From Poseidonibacter ostreae (GTDB lineage: Bacteria; Campylobacterota; Campylobacteria; Campylobacterales; Arcobacteraceae), in contig NZ_WFKI01000021.1 of assembly GCF_009208055.1 (NCBI RefSeq), positions 1-44,118 on the forward strand: 44,118 nt of DNA, in the 5' to 3' direction. The notes beneath the pieces were generated by a model, which was not told where the DNA came from, did not search any database, and saw only the letters and a list, made by a program, of their open reading frames with translations. The translations under genes and the position numbers were made by a program. Shown in pieces: positions 1 to 8,143 of the stretch (position 1 is the first letter of the stretch; the number at the start of each line of letters is the position of its first letter).

Positions 1-4
1 TAGT

Positions 5-388
5 ATGAAAGAAATTATATCAACAAAAAAAGCACCAGATGCAATAGGACCTTATAATCAAGCTACAGCTTTAGCAAATTTAGTGTTTACATCAGGACAA
101 ATACCTTTAATTCCAGAAACTATGGAAATAGTAGAGGGTGGAATAAAAGAGCAATCAAAAGTTGTTATGGATAATTTAAAAGAAGTTTTAGAAGAAGCAG
201 GGTCTTCTTATGAAAATGTATTAAAAACTACATGTTATTTATCTGATATGGATAATTTTGCAAGCTTTAATGAAGTATATTCAGAATATTTTAAAGCTCA
301 AACTGCACCTGCACGTGCAACAGTTGCAGTAAAAACTTTACCTAAAAATGTTTTAGTTGAAGTTGATGCAATTGCTTTTAAAAACTAG
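5..388 (+). CDS. ridA: RidA family reactive imine/enamine deaminase
   Basis: 127 residues, the normal full length for the family. RidA hydrolyses reactive enamine/imine intermediates (such as 2-aminoacrylate) made by PLP enzymes, protecting other PLP enzymes in the cytoplasm. The sequence has the family N-terminus (APDAIGPYNQA), the central SGQIPL stretch, and the C-terminal APARATVAV segment that carries the catalytic arginine, followed by VEVDAIA. Only four bases precede the start, so its promoter and ribosome site lie outside the window. The stop codon sits inside the left arm of a strong terminator hairpin, and the next gene is on the opposite strand, so this gene ends a transcript. Confidence 0.95.
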   Translation: MKEIISTKKAPDAIGPYNQATALANLVFTSGQIPLIPETMEIVEGGIKEQSKVVMDNLKEVLEEAGSSYENVLKTTCYLSDMDNFASFNEVYSEYFKAQTAPARATVAVKTLPKNVLVEVDAIAFKN

Positions 389-416
389 AGAATTCTTTCT
401 CTAGTTTTTACTTTTT
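380..416. terminator. Bidirectional rho-independent terminator
   Basis: A perfect 11-bp stem (AAAAACTAGAG at 380-390 with CTCTAGTTTTT at 399-409) encloses an 8-base loop and has T-runs on both sides. It lies between converging genes (ridA stop within the stem; the minus-strand membrane protein ends at 421), so it can stop transcription from both directions. Confidence 0.85.
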
Positions 417-420
417 CTAA

Positions 421-855
421 CTAAACTACAAACATTACTTTTGCAAGAATAACAATAGCAATTCCTAAAACTAGAGCATAGGAATGAAAATAGTTCATAA
501 AAGCAATAGGGGCAGTTTTTGTAAGCTTACAATACATAGTATAAATCACTCCAAGAACGATTAAAACAACAAAAGCAAATTTAATCCATAATAATATTTG
601 CATAGGAGTTTCAAAGTATCCTAGTTCACTGTTTACATATTTTGAAAACATATATCCACCAGTACCCATAAGTAGTACTACAATTGGTGGATAGATTTTA
701 AGACCTCGTCCTACTATTGCTTCAATCATTTTAGTGTGAAACTCAACACCAAGTTTATTTTTAACTGCTGGGAAAACTATTACGTCTGCAAAGATAAATC
801 CTATAAAGATAATTGCTGAAAGTAAGTGGATGATTAGAATTAATGTATATTCCAT
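421..855 (-). CDS. Small four-helix membrane protein, CopD-like
   Basis: 144 residues with about four hydrophobic helices (near residues 3-27, 52-70, 84-106 and 120-143) and an early histidine in HLLSAIIFIGF. The pattern resembles the CopD-type/DUF2269-like integral membrane proteins sometimes tied to copper or haem handling, but I cannot identify it firmly. The start is supported by an AAGG ribosome site seven bases upstream. The promoter region holds two palindromes of Fur-box type, one over the likely -10, so iron (or another metal) probably represses it. Function beyond 'metal-responsive membrane protein' is inference. Confidence 0.7.
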   Translation of the reverse strand: MEYTLILIIHLLSAIIFIGFIFADVIVFPAVKNKLGVEFHTKMIEAIVGRGLKIYPPIVVLLMGTGGYMFSKYVNSELGYFETPMQILLWIKFAFVVLIVLGVIYTMYCKLTKTAPIAFMNYFHSYALVLGIAIVILAKVMFVV

Positions 856-877
856 TTATTGACCTTTTTAATTATTT

Positions 878-926
878 TTGATAATTATAATCAATATTGG
901 ATTTTATTGTATTGATTCTTATCAAT
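878..926 (-). promoter_or_regulatory. Promoter with two Fur-like operators
   Basis: TTGATAATTATAATCAA at 878-894 is a near-perfect 8-1-8 inverted repeat matching the Fur-box pattern, and it covers a minus-strand TATAAT (884-889) about 30 bases from the start at 855. A second palindrome, ATTGATTCTTATCAAT at 911-926, covers the -35 area. Assignment to Fur rather than a related regulator is inference. Confidence 0.6.
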
Positions 927-933
927 AAATAAT

Positions 934-3045
934 CTATTTTAAACTTAATCCAACTCTTTGTTTATCTAAATCTACACTAACAACTTTAATCTTTTCTAGA
1001 TTTTGATTGATACTTAAAACTTCACTTGGATGATTGATTCTTTTTTGAGATATCTGTGAGATATGAAGTAAGGCATCATTTTTTAAACCAATATCTACAA
1101 AAGCTCCAAAATCTGTAATGTTTCGTACAATTCCACTTAGTATAAATCCTTCTTTTAAGTCTTCTAGTTTTGTAACATCTTGTGCAAATTTCACTTGATT
1201 AAACTCATTTCTAACATCATATCCTGGTTTTTTCAACTCTTGGATTATATCTTTAAGTTTAAAAGGAGTTGTGTTTAACTCTTTTGCAATTTGCTCTATT
1301 TGATTATCTTTTATCTCTTCTATGTTGTAATTCTTTTGTAGATTTTTTGTAAGAGTATAATCTTCTGGATGAATTGCTGTATTATCTAATATACTTTTTC
1401 CATCTTTTATTCGTAAGAAACCTACTGCCTGCTCATAAGCTTTTGCACCTAAGCCTTTTACTTTTAGAAGTTCATTTTTACTGTTAAATCTTTTTATACT
1501 ATTTTTGTGTTCGATAATATTTATTGCAAGTTTTTCAGAAATTCCTGATATAAAAGATAAGAGTTTATATGAAGCAGAATTTAAATCAACTCCTACTTTA
1601 TTTACTAAATCTACTGTTGTATTTTCAAGTTTTAAAGCTAATTCTTTTTGGTTTACATCATGTTGATATTGCCCAATTCCTAAAGATTTTGGATCAATTT
1701 TTACTAATGTAGCCATTGGATCACGAAGTCGTCCAGCAATTGAAATAGCACCTCTAATTGTTACATCTAACTTTGGATACTCTTGTGCAGCAATTTTAGA
1801 TGCAGAGTATACACTAGCTCCAATTTCACTTACAATTGCATAGTTTATATCTAAATTATTTTCTTTTATCAATTCTGATATAAATTGTGCAGTTTCTCTT
1901 GATGCCGTACCATTTCCAATTGCAATTGAAGTTACTTTATATTTTTTAATTAAAGATAATACTATTTTACTTGAAGCTTCAATATTTTCTTTTGGTTTCG
2001 TAGGATAAATAACATCTGAGTCTAAATAAATACCATTTTCATCAATTACTGCTAATTTACATCCGCTTACAAAACCTGGATCCATTCCTAAAATCACTTG
2101 ATTTACAAGTGGAGCTGTTTGAAGTAGTTCTTTTAAGTTTTTACCAAAAAGTTCAATTGCTTCACTTGATGCTTTTTCTTTAATAGTGTTAATTGCTTCT
2201 CTTTTTAAACTAGGAAGCAGTAATCTTTTTAAACCATCTTTATATGCATCATAAACTATATCTTTAGAACTTGAGGCCCATTGTGGGATTTTATATTTTT
2301 TTATATTTTCTAAAAGATGAGCTTCATCAATCTCTACTTTTATTGAAAGTTCTTTTTCATTTACTGCTCGTAAAATCGCGAGTGTTCTATGTGATTTTAT
2401 GTATTTTATTTTTTCATTTTTATTTGCAAAGTTTGAATAAACTCCATTTTTATTAAAAGATTTCCCCTCTTTAATTTGAAGTTCACCCCAAGAAGCAATG
2501 AGATTTCTTACAATTTCTTTTGATTTAAAATCATCCGCATATCTTTGGGCTATAATATCTTTTGCACCAGAAATTGCGTCATTGCTTGATTTAATTTTTG
2601 TATTTAAAAACTGCTTTGCTTTTTGTTTTATTTCTTCATTTGTATATTTTAAAGATTGAATAATATTTGCAAGTGGTTCTAATCCATTTTCTATTGCATC
2701 ACTTGTTCTAGAAGATTTTTTTTCTTTAAATGGTGCATAAATATCTTCTAATACTTGAATGCTTTTTGCTTCATTTATAGAGTTTTTTAGTTTTTCATTT
2801 AAAAAATTCTTTTCCTCTAAAAGAGTTAGAATTTCTTCTTTTCTTTTTAAAAGTTTTTTTGAATAATTAAAAACTTCTTCAAAAACACGTAAGTCTTCAT
2901 CTGTTGCATTTGATGTAGCATCTTTCCTATATCTAGCAATAAAAGGAATAGTACATCCCTCATCTAATAATAAAATTATATTTTCAATTGCTTTTACAGA
3001 TAGAGAGGTTTTTTCTTTTATTAGTAGTATTAGTTCTTTAGTCAA
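934..3045 (-). CDS. tex: Tex-family S1 RNA-binding transcription accessory protein
   Basis: 703 residues. Tex is a cytoplasmic nucleic-acid-binding protein that affects transcription and stress tolerance. In order: an N-terminal Tex helical domain with the family signature around residues 30-45 (GCTIPFIARYRKDAT), a YqgF/RNase H-like domain starting near ILGMDPG, helix-hairpin-helix segments (SASYKLLSFISGIS and LLKVKGLGAKAYEQA), and a C-terminal S1 domain at about 630-703 (GIVRNITDFGAFVDIG). The usual basic tail after S1 is absent; the protein ends with the S1 fold. Its first eight bases overlap the end of the PhyH gene upstream, so the two are translationally coupled. Confidence 0.95.
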   Translation of the reverse strand: MTKELILLIKEKTSLSVKAIENIILLLDEGCTIPFIARYRKDATSNATDEDLRVFEEVFNYSKKLLKRKEEILTLLEEKNFLNEKLKNSINEAKSIQVLEDIYAPFKEKKSSRTSDAIENGLEPLANIIQSLKYTNEEIKQKAKQFLNTKIKSSNDAISGAKDIIAQRYADDFKSKEIVRNLIASWGELQIKEGKSFNKNGVYSNFANKNEKIKYIKSHRTLAILRAVNEKELSIKVEIDEAHLLENIKKYKIPQWASSSKDIVYDAYKDGLKRLLLPSLKREAINTIKEKASSEAIELFGKNLKELLQTAPLVNQVILGMDPGFVSGCKLAVIDENGIYLDSDVIYPTKPKENIEASSKIVLSLIKKYKVTSIAIGNGTASRETAQFISELIKENNLDINYAIVSEIGASVYSASKIAAQEYPKLDVTIRGAISIAGRLRDPMATLVKIDPKSLGIGQYQHDVNQKELALKLENTTVDLVNKVGVDLNSASYKLLSFISGISEKLAINIIEHKNSIKRFNSKNELLKVKGLGAKAYEQAVGFLRIKDGKSILDNTAIHPEDYTLTKNLQKNYNIEEIKDNQIEQIAKELNTTPFKLKDIIQELKKPGYDVRNEFNQVKFAQDVTKLEDLKEGFILSGIVRNITDFGAFVDIGLKNDALLHISQISQKRINHPSEVLSINQNLEKIKVVSVDLDKQRVGLSLK

Positions 3046-3772
3046 GAATTATTTCCTTAAAATCACTTCTTGTATTAAGAAGTGCTTTATTTGATGATGC
3101 TCTTACTGTATATACAAAAGATATCTTAGGATTATTAGTTTGATTTTTACTTGCATGATGAAGAGTTTTACAGTGAAATAATACTACATCTCCTTTTTTT
3201 AGATTTTGAGATGTTTTTGTTTTTATTAATTCTTGATTCTGTATATTTTCATCTAAGAAATTTGAATTTTCATCAAACCTATTTTTATCAAATTGAATTT
3301 TATGTGAAGTAGGAATAAACTCTAAAAGACCATTTTCTAAAAATTCATCACCAAGACTTAGCCAAACAGAAACTAAATCATCATTTTTAAAATGCCAATA
3401 TCTTCTATCTTGATGCCAAAATGTTCTTGTACTTTCATGTGGTAACTTAGTCATAATCGAATTATGGTGAGCTAAAGTAAGTACTGGTGTATCATTTAGA
3501 ACTTGTTTTAAAACTGGTCTAATCTCTTCGTTTGTCATCCAATCTTTGAATATCTCTTCTCTATCATACACTTGTCTTAATCTTCGAACTGTGATTTTCT
3601 CTTCATCTATATTCATATATTCTTGTTCACTCTCTATTGGAGCTTCTTTTCTTTTCAAGTGTTCTTTTGCTTTTTGCAAGATATTATTGCATAGTTCTTC
3701 ATTTGCAAAATTTTTTAAGATTAGAAAACCGTTTGAGTTAAATTCTTCTAGTTGTTCATTTGATAGTTTCAT
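3038..3772 (-). CDS. PhyH-type Fe(II)/2-oxoglutarate dioxygenase
   Basis: 244 residues resembling phytanoyl-CoA dioxygenase family proteins, which use Fe(II), O2 and 2-oxoglutarate to hydroxylate small molecules. The metal triad is visible: H120 and D122 in FWHQDRRYWH, and a distal histidine (H206) in TLHHASKN, with R224 downstream as the likely 2-oxoglutarate anchor. PTSHK and NGLLEFIP are also typical. The substrate cannot be read from sequence. The gene has its own promoter (TATAAT at 3801-3806, minus) and overlaps tex by eight bases, an operon whose functional logic is not obvious. Confidence 0.85.
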   Translation of the reverse strand: MKLSNEQLEEFNSNGFLILKNFANEELCNNILQKAKEHLKRKEAPIESEQEYMNIDEEKITVRRLRQVYDREEIFKDWMTNEEIRPVLKQVLNDTPVLTLAHHNSIMTKLPHESTRTFWHQDRRYWHFKNDDLVSVWLSLGDEFLENGLLEFIPTSHKIQFDKNRFDENSNFLDENIQNQELIKTKTSQNLKKGDVVLFHCKTLHHASKNQTNNPKISFVYTVRASSNKALLNTRSDFKEIILD

Positions 3773-3800
3773 ATTTTCTCTTAGTGTATAAGTTTGTCGT

Positions 3801-3806
3801 ATTATA
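3801..3806 (-). promoter_or_regulatory. Probable -10 box of the PhyH-tex operon
   Basis: TATAAT on the minus strand, 28 bases before the PhyH start, followed by an AAGAGA-type weak ribosome site. No clear -35 box is visible, which is usual for sigma-70 promoters in Campylobacterota. Confidence 0.5.
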
Positions 3807-3810
3807 GTGA

Positions 3811-3981
3811 AAAATCTATTTTTCTTTGATTATCTATAATCATTTACCAAATAAAGAAAAAGATAAATCAGTATTACTAGAAGGTATTACTCTTACAACT
3901 CAAGCTGGCGGAGCAAAAGAACTTTTAGATAAAGATTTAATAAGTAAAAGGAAGTTACTCTTTTTGCTTTTTTTATTTTAA
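3811..3981 (+). pseudogene. Remnant of the 3' end of an unidentified gene
   Basis: The 372-base gap between the PhyH start and the siroheme reductase contains an open frame with no usable start. Its middle part has protein-like composition unlike the surrounding AT-rich spacer (LPNKEKDKSV, LTTQAGGAKELLDKDLIS). It begins right after a TGA at 3808-3810 and runs to TAA at 3979-3981. An AGTAA/TTACT hairpin followed by T-rich DNA sits over its end, as expected for a leftover terminator. I do not recognise the parent gene. The rest of the gap is promoter DNA for the downstream gene. Confidence 0.4.
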
Positions 3982-4080
3982 ATTAATACCCAAGTAAAAT
4001 AGTTATATATTTAATTAGGTACTATATATAGTGTTTATTTATACTATATTTAAATAATCAACATTAAATTAATTGTATAT

Positions 4081-4105
4081 TCAAAATTATATGTTATAAT
4101 TTTGA
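4081..4105 (+). promoter_or_regulatory. Promoter with perfect 11-3-11 palindrome
   Basis: TCAAAATTATA (4081-4091), TGT, then TATAATTTTGA (4095-4105) form a perfect inverted repeat. The right arm contains a TATAAT -10 box at 4095-4100, about 45 bases before the start of the siroheme reductase. A protein bound here would block the promoter. It is not the FNR (TTGAT-N4-ATCAA) or the Fur pattern, so the regulator is unknown. Confidence 0.55.
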
Positions 4106-4144
4106 AAAATTAATTAAAATTGATATAAATATTAGGAGTCCTTT

Positions 4145-5719
4145 ATGGCAGAAAAAGAATTATCAGCAGTTGAACAGCTTAAAGCTTCAAGAAATCCTTT
4201 ACATGTTATTGAAGATATGTTTAAAGAAGCACAAGAGGGAATACCTTTAAGTGATGAATATATTGGATTATTAAAATGGTATGGTATGTATCCACATATT
4301 AATGCAGATGAAACAGAAGATAAAAAATATTTTATGAAAAGAATTAAATTAACTGATACAAAAATGAATCAAGAACAGTTAGCAGTTATGGCAAAGATTG
4401 GACTTGAGTATGCTCAAGGTTTAGTTGATATTACAGATAGACAAAATATACAATTTCACTATATTCAAATAAAAGATATACCTGCAATTTTTAAACTTTT
4501 AGATTCAGTAGGTTTAACATCAAGAATGGCATCAGGAGATGGTCCAAGACCTATTATGACTTCTCCAGTTGGCGGAATTGATGCTGAAGAAATTATTGAT
4601 GCAAGTATTCTTGCACGTGAAGTTGATACATATTTTGATGAAAATGAAGATAGATTCTGCAACTTCCCTAGAAAATATAAAATTGGTATTTCTGGGTGTT
4701 CAAGACATTCAGCTGCTCATGAAATTCAAGATGTAGCATTTACAGCTTTTAAGAATGAATCTGGAGATGTATTATTTGATTTAACACTAGCTGGTGGACT
4801 TTCAAAATCAAAACAAATTGCATTAAGAGCAAAAAAGTACGTTAAACCTGAGCAAGTAAAAGATGTTGCAGTTGCATGTGCTGAGATTTTTAGAGATTAT
4901 GGAAATAGAGCAAATAGAAATAAAGCAAGAGTTAGACACTTAGTAAATGAGTGGGGATTAGAAAAATTTGTAGCCGAGATTGAAAAAGTTATTGGATATA
5001 AATTAGAAGATGGTTTAGAAGAACCAGCAATTACTCCTCTAGAAAATAGAAACCATTTTGGTATTCATAAAGCCAAACAAGAGGGTGAATCATTTATTGG
5101 ATTTGCTACAAACTCAGGAAGAGTTGATGGTGAAGACTTTAAATTAATTAGTGATATTTGTAATAAATACAATGCAGGTGGAATGGCTTTAACTTCTACA
5201 CAAAACTTTATAATTTATGGTGTAAAAGATCAAGATGCACAAGCACTTGCAGATGAGATTGATGCATTAGGTTACCCGTATGCTCCAACACCATTTAGAG
5301 CAAGATTACAATCATGTACAGGTAGAGAATTTTGTAAATTTGGTATAACTGAAACAAAAGAGTATGCTAAAAAAGTTGTACTTGAATTAGAAGAGAAAAA
5401 CCCTAACTTTACTGAAACTGTAATGATAGCAATTTCAGGTTGTGGTAATGGATGTTCACATCCACAAATTTCTGACATTGGTTTTGTTGGAACTAAAGTA
5501 AGAGATGAAGAGGGCAAAAGAGTTGAAGGTTATGATGTATTATTAGGTGGTCAACTTCAAGGTGAGAAGGGAAGTAGAATTGCACATAAAACAGGTGTAA
5601 AAGTTGAAGCTTCTAAACTTGTTGATTTTGTAGGTAATTTAATTGCTTCTTATGAAAATGATAACTTAGGTCAAAACTCATTTAGAGAGTATTTAAATAC
5701 TGTAGAATTAGAAAAATAA
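4145..5719 (+). CDS. Siroheme/4Fe-4S nitrite or sulfite reductase
   Basis: 524 residues, normal for ferredoxin-dependent nitrite/sulfite reductases, which carry out a six-electron reduction of nitrite to ammonia or sulfite to sulfide in the cytoplasm. The 4Fe-4S/siroheme cysteines are present as C391-x5-C397 (SCTGREFC) and C433-x3-C437 (SGCGNGCSHP). An N-terminal TDRQNIQFHY segment (around 97-106) gives the siroheme-contacting arginine. The NGC form of the second motif looks more like sulfite reductases, but this alone does not settle the substrate. A good AGGAG site precedes the ATG. It stands alone with its own palindromic promoter; no cys or nas genes adjoin. Confidence 0.85.
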   Translation: MAEKELSAVEQLKASRNPLHVIEDMFKEAQEGIPLSDEYIGLLKWYGMYPHINADETEDKKYFMKRIKLTDTKMNQEQLAVMAKIGLEYAQGLVDITDRQNIQFHYIQIKDIPAIFKLLDSVGLTSRMASGDGPRPIMTSPVGGIDAEEIIDASILAREVDTYFDENEDRFCNFPRKYKIGISGCSRHSAAHEIQDVAFTAFKNESGDVLFDLTLAGGLSKSKQIALRAKKYVKPEQVKDVAVACAEIFRDYGNRANRNKARVRHLVNEWGLEKFVAEIEKVIGYKLEDGLEEPAITPLENRNHFGIHKAKQEGESFIGFATNSGRVDGEDFKLISDICNKYNAGGMALTSTQNFIIYGVKDQDAQALADEIDALGYPYAPTPFRARLQSCTGREFCKFGITETKEYAKKVVLELEEKNPNFTETVMIAISGCGNGCSHPQISDIGFVGTKVRDEEGKRVEGYDVLLGGQLQGEKGSRIAHKTGVKVEASKLVDFVGNLIASYENDNLGQNSFREYLNTVELEK

Positions 5720-5740
5720 AAGAAAAAAGTTAAAATAGAT

Positions 5741-5765
5741 ATGGAGAGTTAATATAACTTTCCAT
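5741..5765 (-). terminator. Possible terminator between converging genes
   Basis: An 11-bp stem with one G-T pair (ATGGAGAGTTA / TAACTTTCCAT) and a 3-base loop overlaps the stop of the minus-strand metallopeptidase gene. Read on the minus strand it is followed by T-rich DNA (CTATTTTAACTTTTTTC). Read on the plus strand there is no T-run. Confidence 0.45.
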
Positions 5766-6240
5766 ATAAGTCTAAATGAAGTAAATAAACTCTTAAATCA
5801 AACTCTATTTGATGATAATCTTCTTGTATAAATGTACACAAATTATAAAAAGCTTTATTATGCTCCTTCTCTTTAAAATGAGATAATTCATGAACTACAA
5901 TCATTTCTAAAAACTTTTCTGGAGCATTTTTAAACATGCTTGCAACTCGTATTTCATTTTTAGATTTTAGTTTACTTCCTTGAACTCTTGAGATAATTGT
6001 GTGCATTCCAAGAGCATTACTTATTACATTTATCTTTCCATCATACATTACTTTTGATATTTGAGATTTTTTGAAATATTCATTCTTAAAATCCATAACA
6101 TAAGCATATAAAGCTTTATCAGTTTTAATTTCATGTTTTTTTGGATATTTATTTCTTAAGTAGTCACCTAATTTATCTTTGTTTATTAACTCTTGTATTT
6201 GATTTTGTATCTCTTGTGGATAATGCTGTATATATTTCAA
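5749..6240 (-). CDS. YgjP-like zinc metallopeptidase domain protein
   Basis: 163 residues of the YgjP/DUF45 (SprT-related) family. The zinc site is clear: HELSH at residues 117-121 with a third histidine at 127 (EKEHNKAF). N-terminal sequence is basic and AT-rich in codon use, with no signal peptide, so it is cytoplasmic. The biological substrate of this family is poorly known. It starts six bases after the histidine kinase stop and so is the last gene of the long minus-strand run; co-transcription with the kinase is likely but no shared function is evident. Confidence 0.85.
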   Translation of the reverse strand: MKYIQHYPQEIQNQIQELINKDKLGDYLRNKYPKKHEIKTDKALYAYVMDFKNEYFKKSQISKVMYDGKINVISNALGMHTIISRVQGSKLKSKNEIRVASMFKNAPEKFLEMIVVHELSHFKEKEHNKAFYNLCTFIQEDYHQIEFDLRVYLLHLDLYGKLY

Positions 6241-6246
6241 TTTAAA

Positions 6247-7746
6247 TTAAATCCCTATTTTTTTAATTTCATCAAAAGTATAAGTAAAAATATTTTGATT
6301 ATCTTTATAGCTTGCTTCATATGAAATATTATATTTATCGCAGATGTTTTTTACAATATTTAATCCTAAACCTAAACCTCTTTTTGATTCTTCTTCTCTA
6401 TAATTTTTTTCAAATATTTTCTTTTTATTTTTTATCTCTTTTGCATAACTTCTAAACTCTAAAATAATTCTATTAGATTCTTTTGATTTTATTAATCTTA
6501 TATAAATAGGCTTTTCTATTTGAGCATATTTAATTGCATTTGAAATATTATTATCAATTAATCTTTCTAGTTCTACAATATTTATATAAGTATAGGCATT
6601 TATATCAATATCAGAATCTATTTCTTTTAAATTCATTCTACAAATAGTTTGAAAAAATACTATTCTTTTTTCTATCATTTGACTTAATGAGATTAAGTTT
6701 GGATTATATTTTATTGAGTCATAAGAGGTAACATAAGATAAATCTTCATAGGAGTTTGATAGCATATTTATTGAAGCATCTATTGAATCAATAAAAGGTG
6801 CTAAAGAGTCATCTTCTTGCAAATCTTTTATCATCTCAGCATTCATAAGAATACTAGATAAAGGAGTTCTAATTTGATGTACTGTATCTGCAATAAAACG
6901 TTTTATATCATCTTTTGCATTTTCTAAATCTTCATGGTTTTGTTCTAATTTTGAAATAAAAGTATTAATTGAATTTACAATAAGTCCTAATTCATCAGAA
7001 GAAATAGAAGAGAGTCTTTTGTGAAAGTTTGCTTTACCTTGTGAAATACTTTCTGACTCTTCAACAATCTGTTTTATTCTAGAACTCATATCTTTATAAA
7101 TATAAAAAAGTCCCATAGATGAAAGAATTATCCATAAAACAAAAGCATAACTACTATTAAATAAAACTCTACTTGAAGCTATATATATTGAACTTACATC
7201 ATCTTTGATATCTTTTTTAATAGTTTCTCTAAGATTTTGATATAACTTTAAAATTTTATTGTATTTACTTACAACTAAGAGTGTTTTTATATGAATATAA
7301 TCGTAACTATTATCATCTTCTATTAAGTCTTCAGATAAATTACTAGCTTCAAAATAGTATTCATTAAAAGAATTTTTTATATTAATTATCTCTTCTTTAA
7401 AAGTAGTGTTTTCAAGATTTTCAAGATTTTTTTGAATTTTACTTGCATAAGCATTTGTTTCTTTTACTAAATCTAACTCTTTTGCAACAACTGCATTATT
7501 AAGTTCAAAAGAAATTTTTTGTAATAAAAATTCATTATCAAAAATTGTTTCATAAATAGGAATAGACTCTTTATTTATTTGATGAATTGTTTTTTTCATA
7601 TAAGTTGTACTTGATAGAATATATATATAAAAAAGTAGAAAAAACATAAACCCTGCAATTGAAGGAATTAAAAACTTTTTAAGTATAGATAATGAGTTAT
7701 AGTATTTTACAAAATCTTTTATAAAATCTATAGATTTATCTTTCAT
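6247..7746 (-). CDS. Membrane sensor histidine kinase, orphan
   Basis: 499 residues. Helix 1 is at about 25-46, a periplasmic sensor region at 47-198 (helical, rich in K/E/N), helix 2 at about 199-218, then HAMP (220-272), the phosphoacceptor H290 in HQIRTPLSS, an N box (DNNISNAIKYA, 398-408), and a G2 box (GLGLGL, 457-462). The expected G1 box (DxGxG) near 430-438 is not recognisable (FRSYAKEI instead), so ATP binding may be altered. No response regulator gene lies nearby. It overlaps the end of the upstream binding-protein gene by 11 bases, which suggests that protein feeds a signal to the kinase's periplasmic domain. Confidence 0.88.
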   Translation of the reverse strand: MKDKSIDFIKDFVKYYNSLSILKKFLIPSIAGFMFFLLFYIYILSSTTYMKKTIHQINKESIPIYETIFDNEFLLQKISFELNNAVVAKELDLVKETNAYASKIQKNLENLENTTFKEEIINIKNSFNEYYFEASNLSEDLIEDDNSYDYIHIKTLLVVSKYNKILKLYQNLRETIKKDIKDDVSSIYIASSRVLFNSSYAFVLWIILSSMGLFYIYKDMSSRIKQIVEESESISQGKANFHKRLSSISSDELGLIVNSINTFISKLEQNHEDLENAKDDIKRFIADTVHQIRTPLSSILMNAEMIKDLQEDDSLAPFIDSIDASINMLSNSYEDLSYVTSYDSIKYNPNLISLSQMIEKRIVFFQTICRMNLKEIDSDIDINAYTYINIVELERLIDNNISNAIKYAQIEKPIYIRLIKSKESNRIILEFRSYAKEIKNKKKIFEKNYREEESKRGLGLGLNIVKNICDKYNISYEASYKDNQNIFTYTFDEIKKIGI

Positions 7747-8134
7747 ATACTATTTTCCAGTCTTTATTGATATCTTTTTTATCAATATAAATTATTGTAT
7801 TTTTCTCAGCAAGTTTTTCTTTAATTTGTTCTCTACTTAATCTTCTAGGAATTGGTTTTCTACCCGTAAAAACTAATCTTGCCCAATAACTACTATATTG
7901 TTGAATATCTTTATTTATAATATTATTAATAAATCTTTCATGTAAAGTTTTATTTCTAGATAATAAGGCTTTGATTCTAATATCGTTGATTGTATTTACT
8001 TTTGCTAAATATAAGTATTTGATTGATTCTTTAGATAAACTATTTATATCAGAATTTTTGTTTGTTACAATTACAATTTCTGCTTGAAGAAATGTTGTTA
8101 TTATGAATAATAAGATTAATATATTAAATTTCAT
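7736..8134 (-). CDS. Short periplasmic PstS-like binding protein
   Basis: 132 residues starting with a signal peptide (hydrophobic ILILLFIITTFLQA, cleavage probably after A18). The mature part resembles the short phosphate-binding-like (PBP domain) proteins: an IVIVTNKNS start, then LSKESIKYLYLAK, HERFINNII and YWARLVFTGRKPIPRRL. It is about half the length of a transport-type PstS and has no permease or ATPase beside it, so a sensing role with the overlapping histidine kinase is more likely than uptake. Whether it binds phosphate or another anion is not known. Confidence 0.75.
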   Translation of the reverse strand: MKFNILILLFIITTFLQAEIVIVTNKNSDINSLSKESIKYLYLAKVNTINDIRIKALLSRNKTLHERFINNIINKDIQQYSSYWARLVFTGRKPIPRRLSREQIKEKLAEKNTIIYIDKKDINKDWKIVYER

Positions 8135-8143
8135 AGCAAATTC

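Noticed and set aside
2271..2456. Other short antisense frames, for example over tex, frdB (13769-14216), the dynamin genes (12815-13096) and the diguanylate cyclase gene (37160-37381)
   Set aside because: All lie opposite well-supported genes and have the skewed composition of reverse-strand reading.
4021..4060. Repeated ACTATATA-like DNA upstream of the siroheme reductase
   Set aside because: It is simple AT-rich sequence with imperfect repeats and is not enough for a regulatory call.
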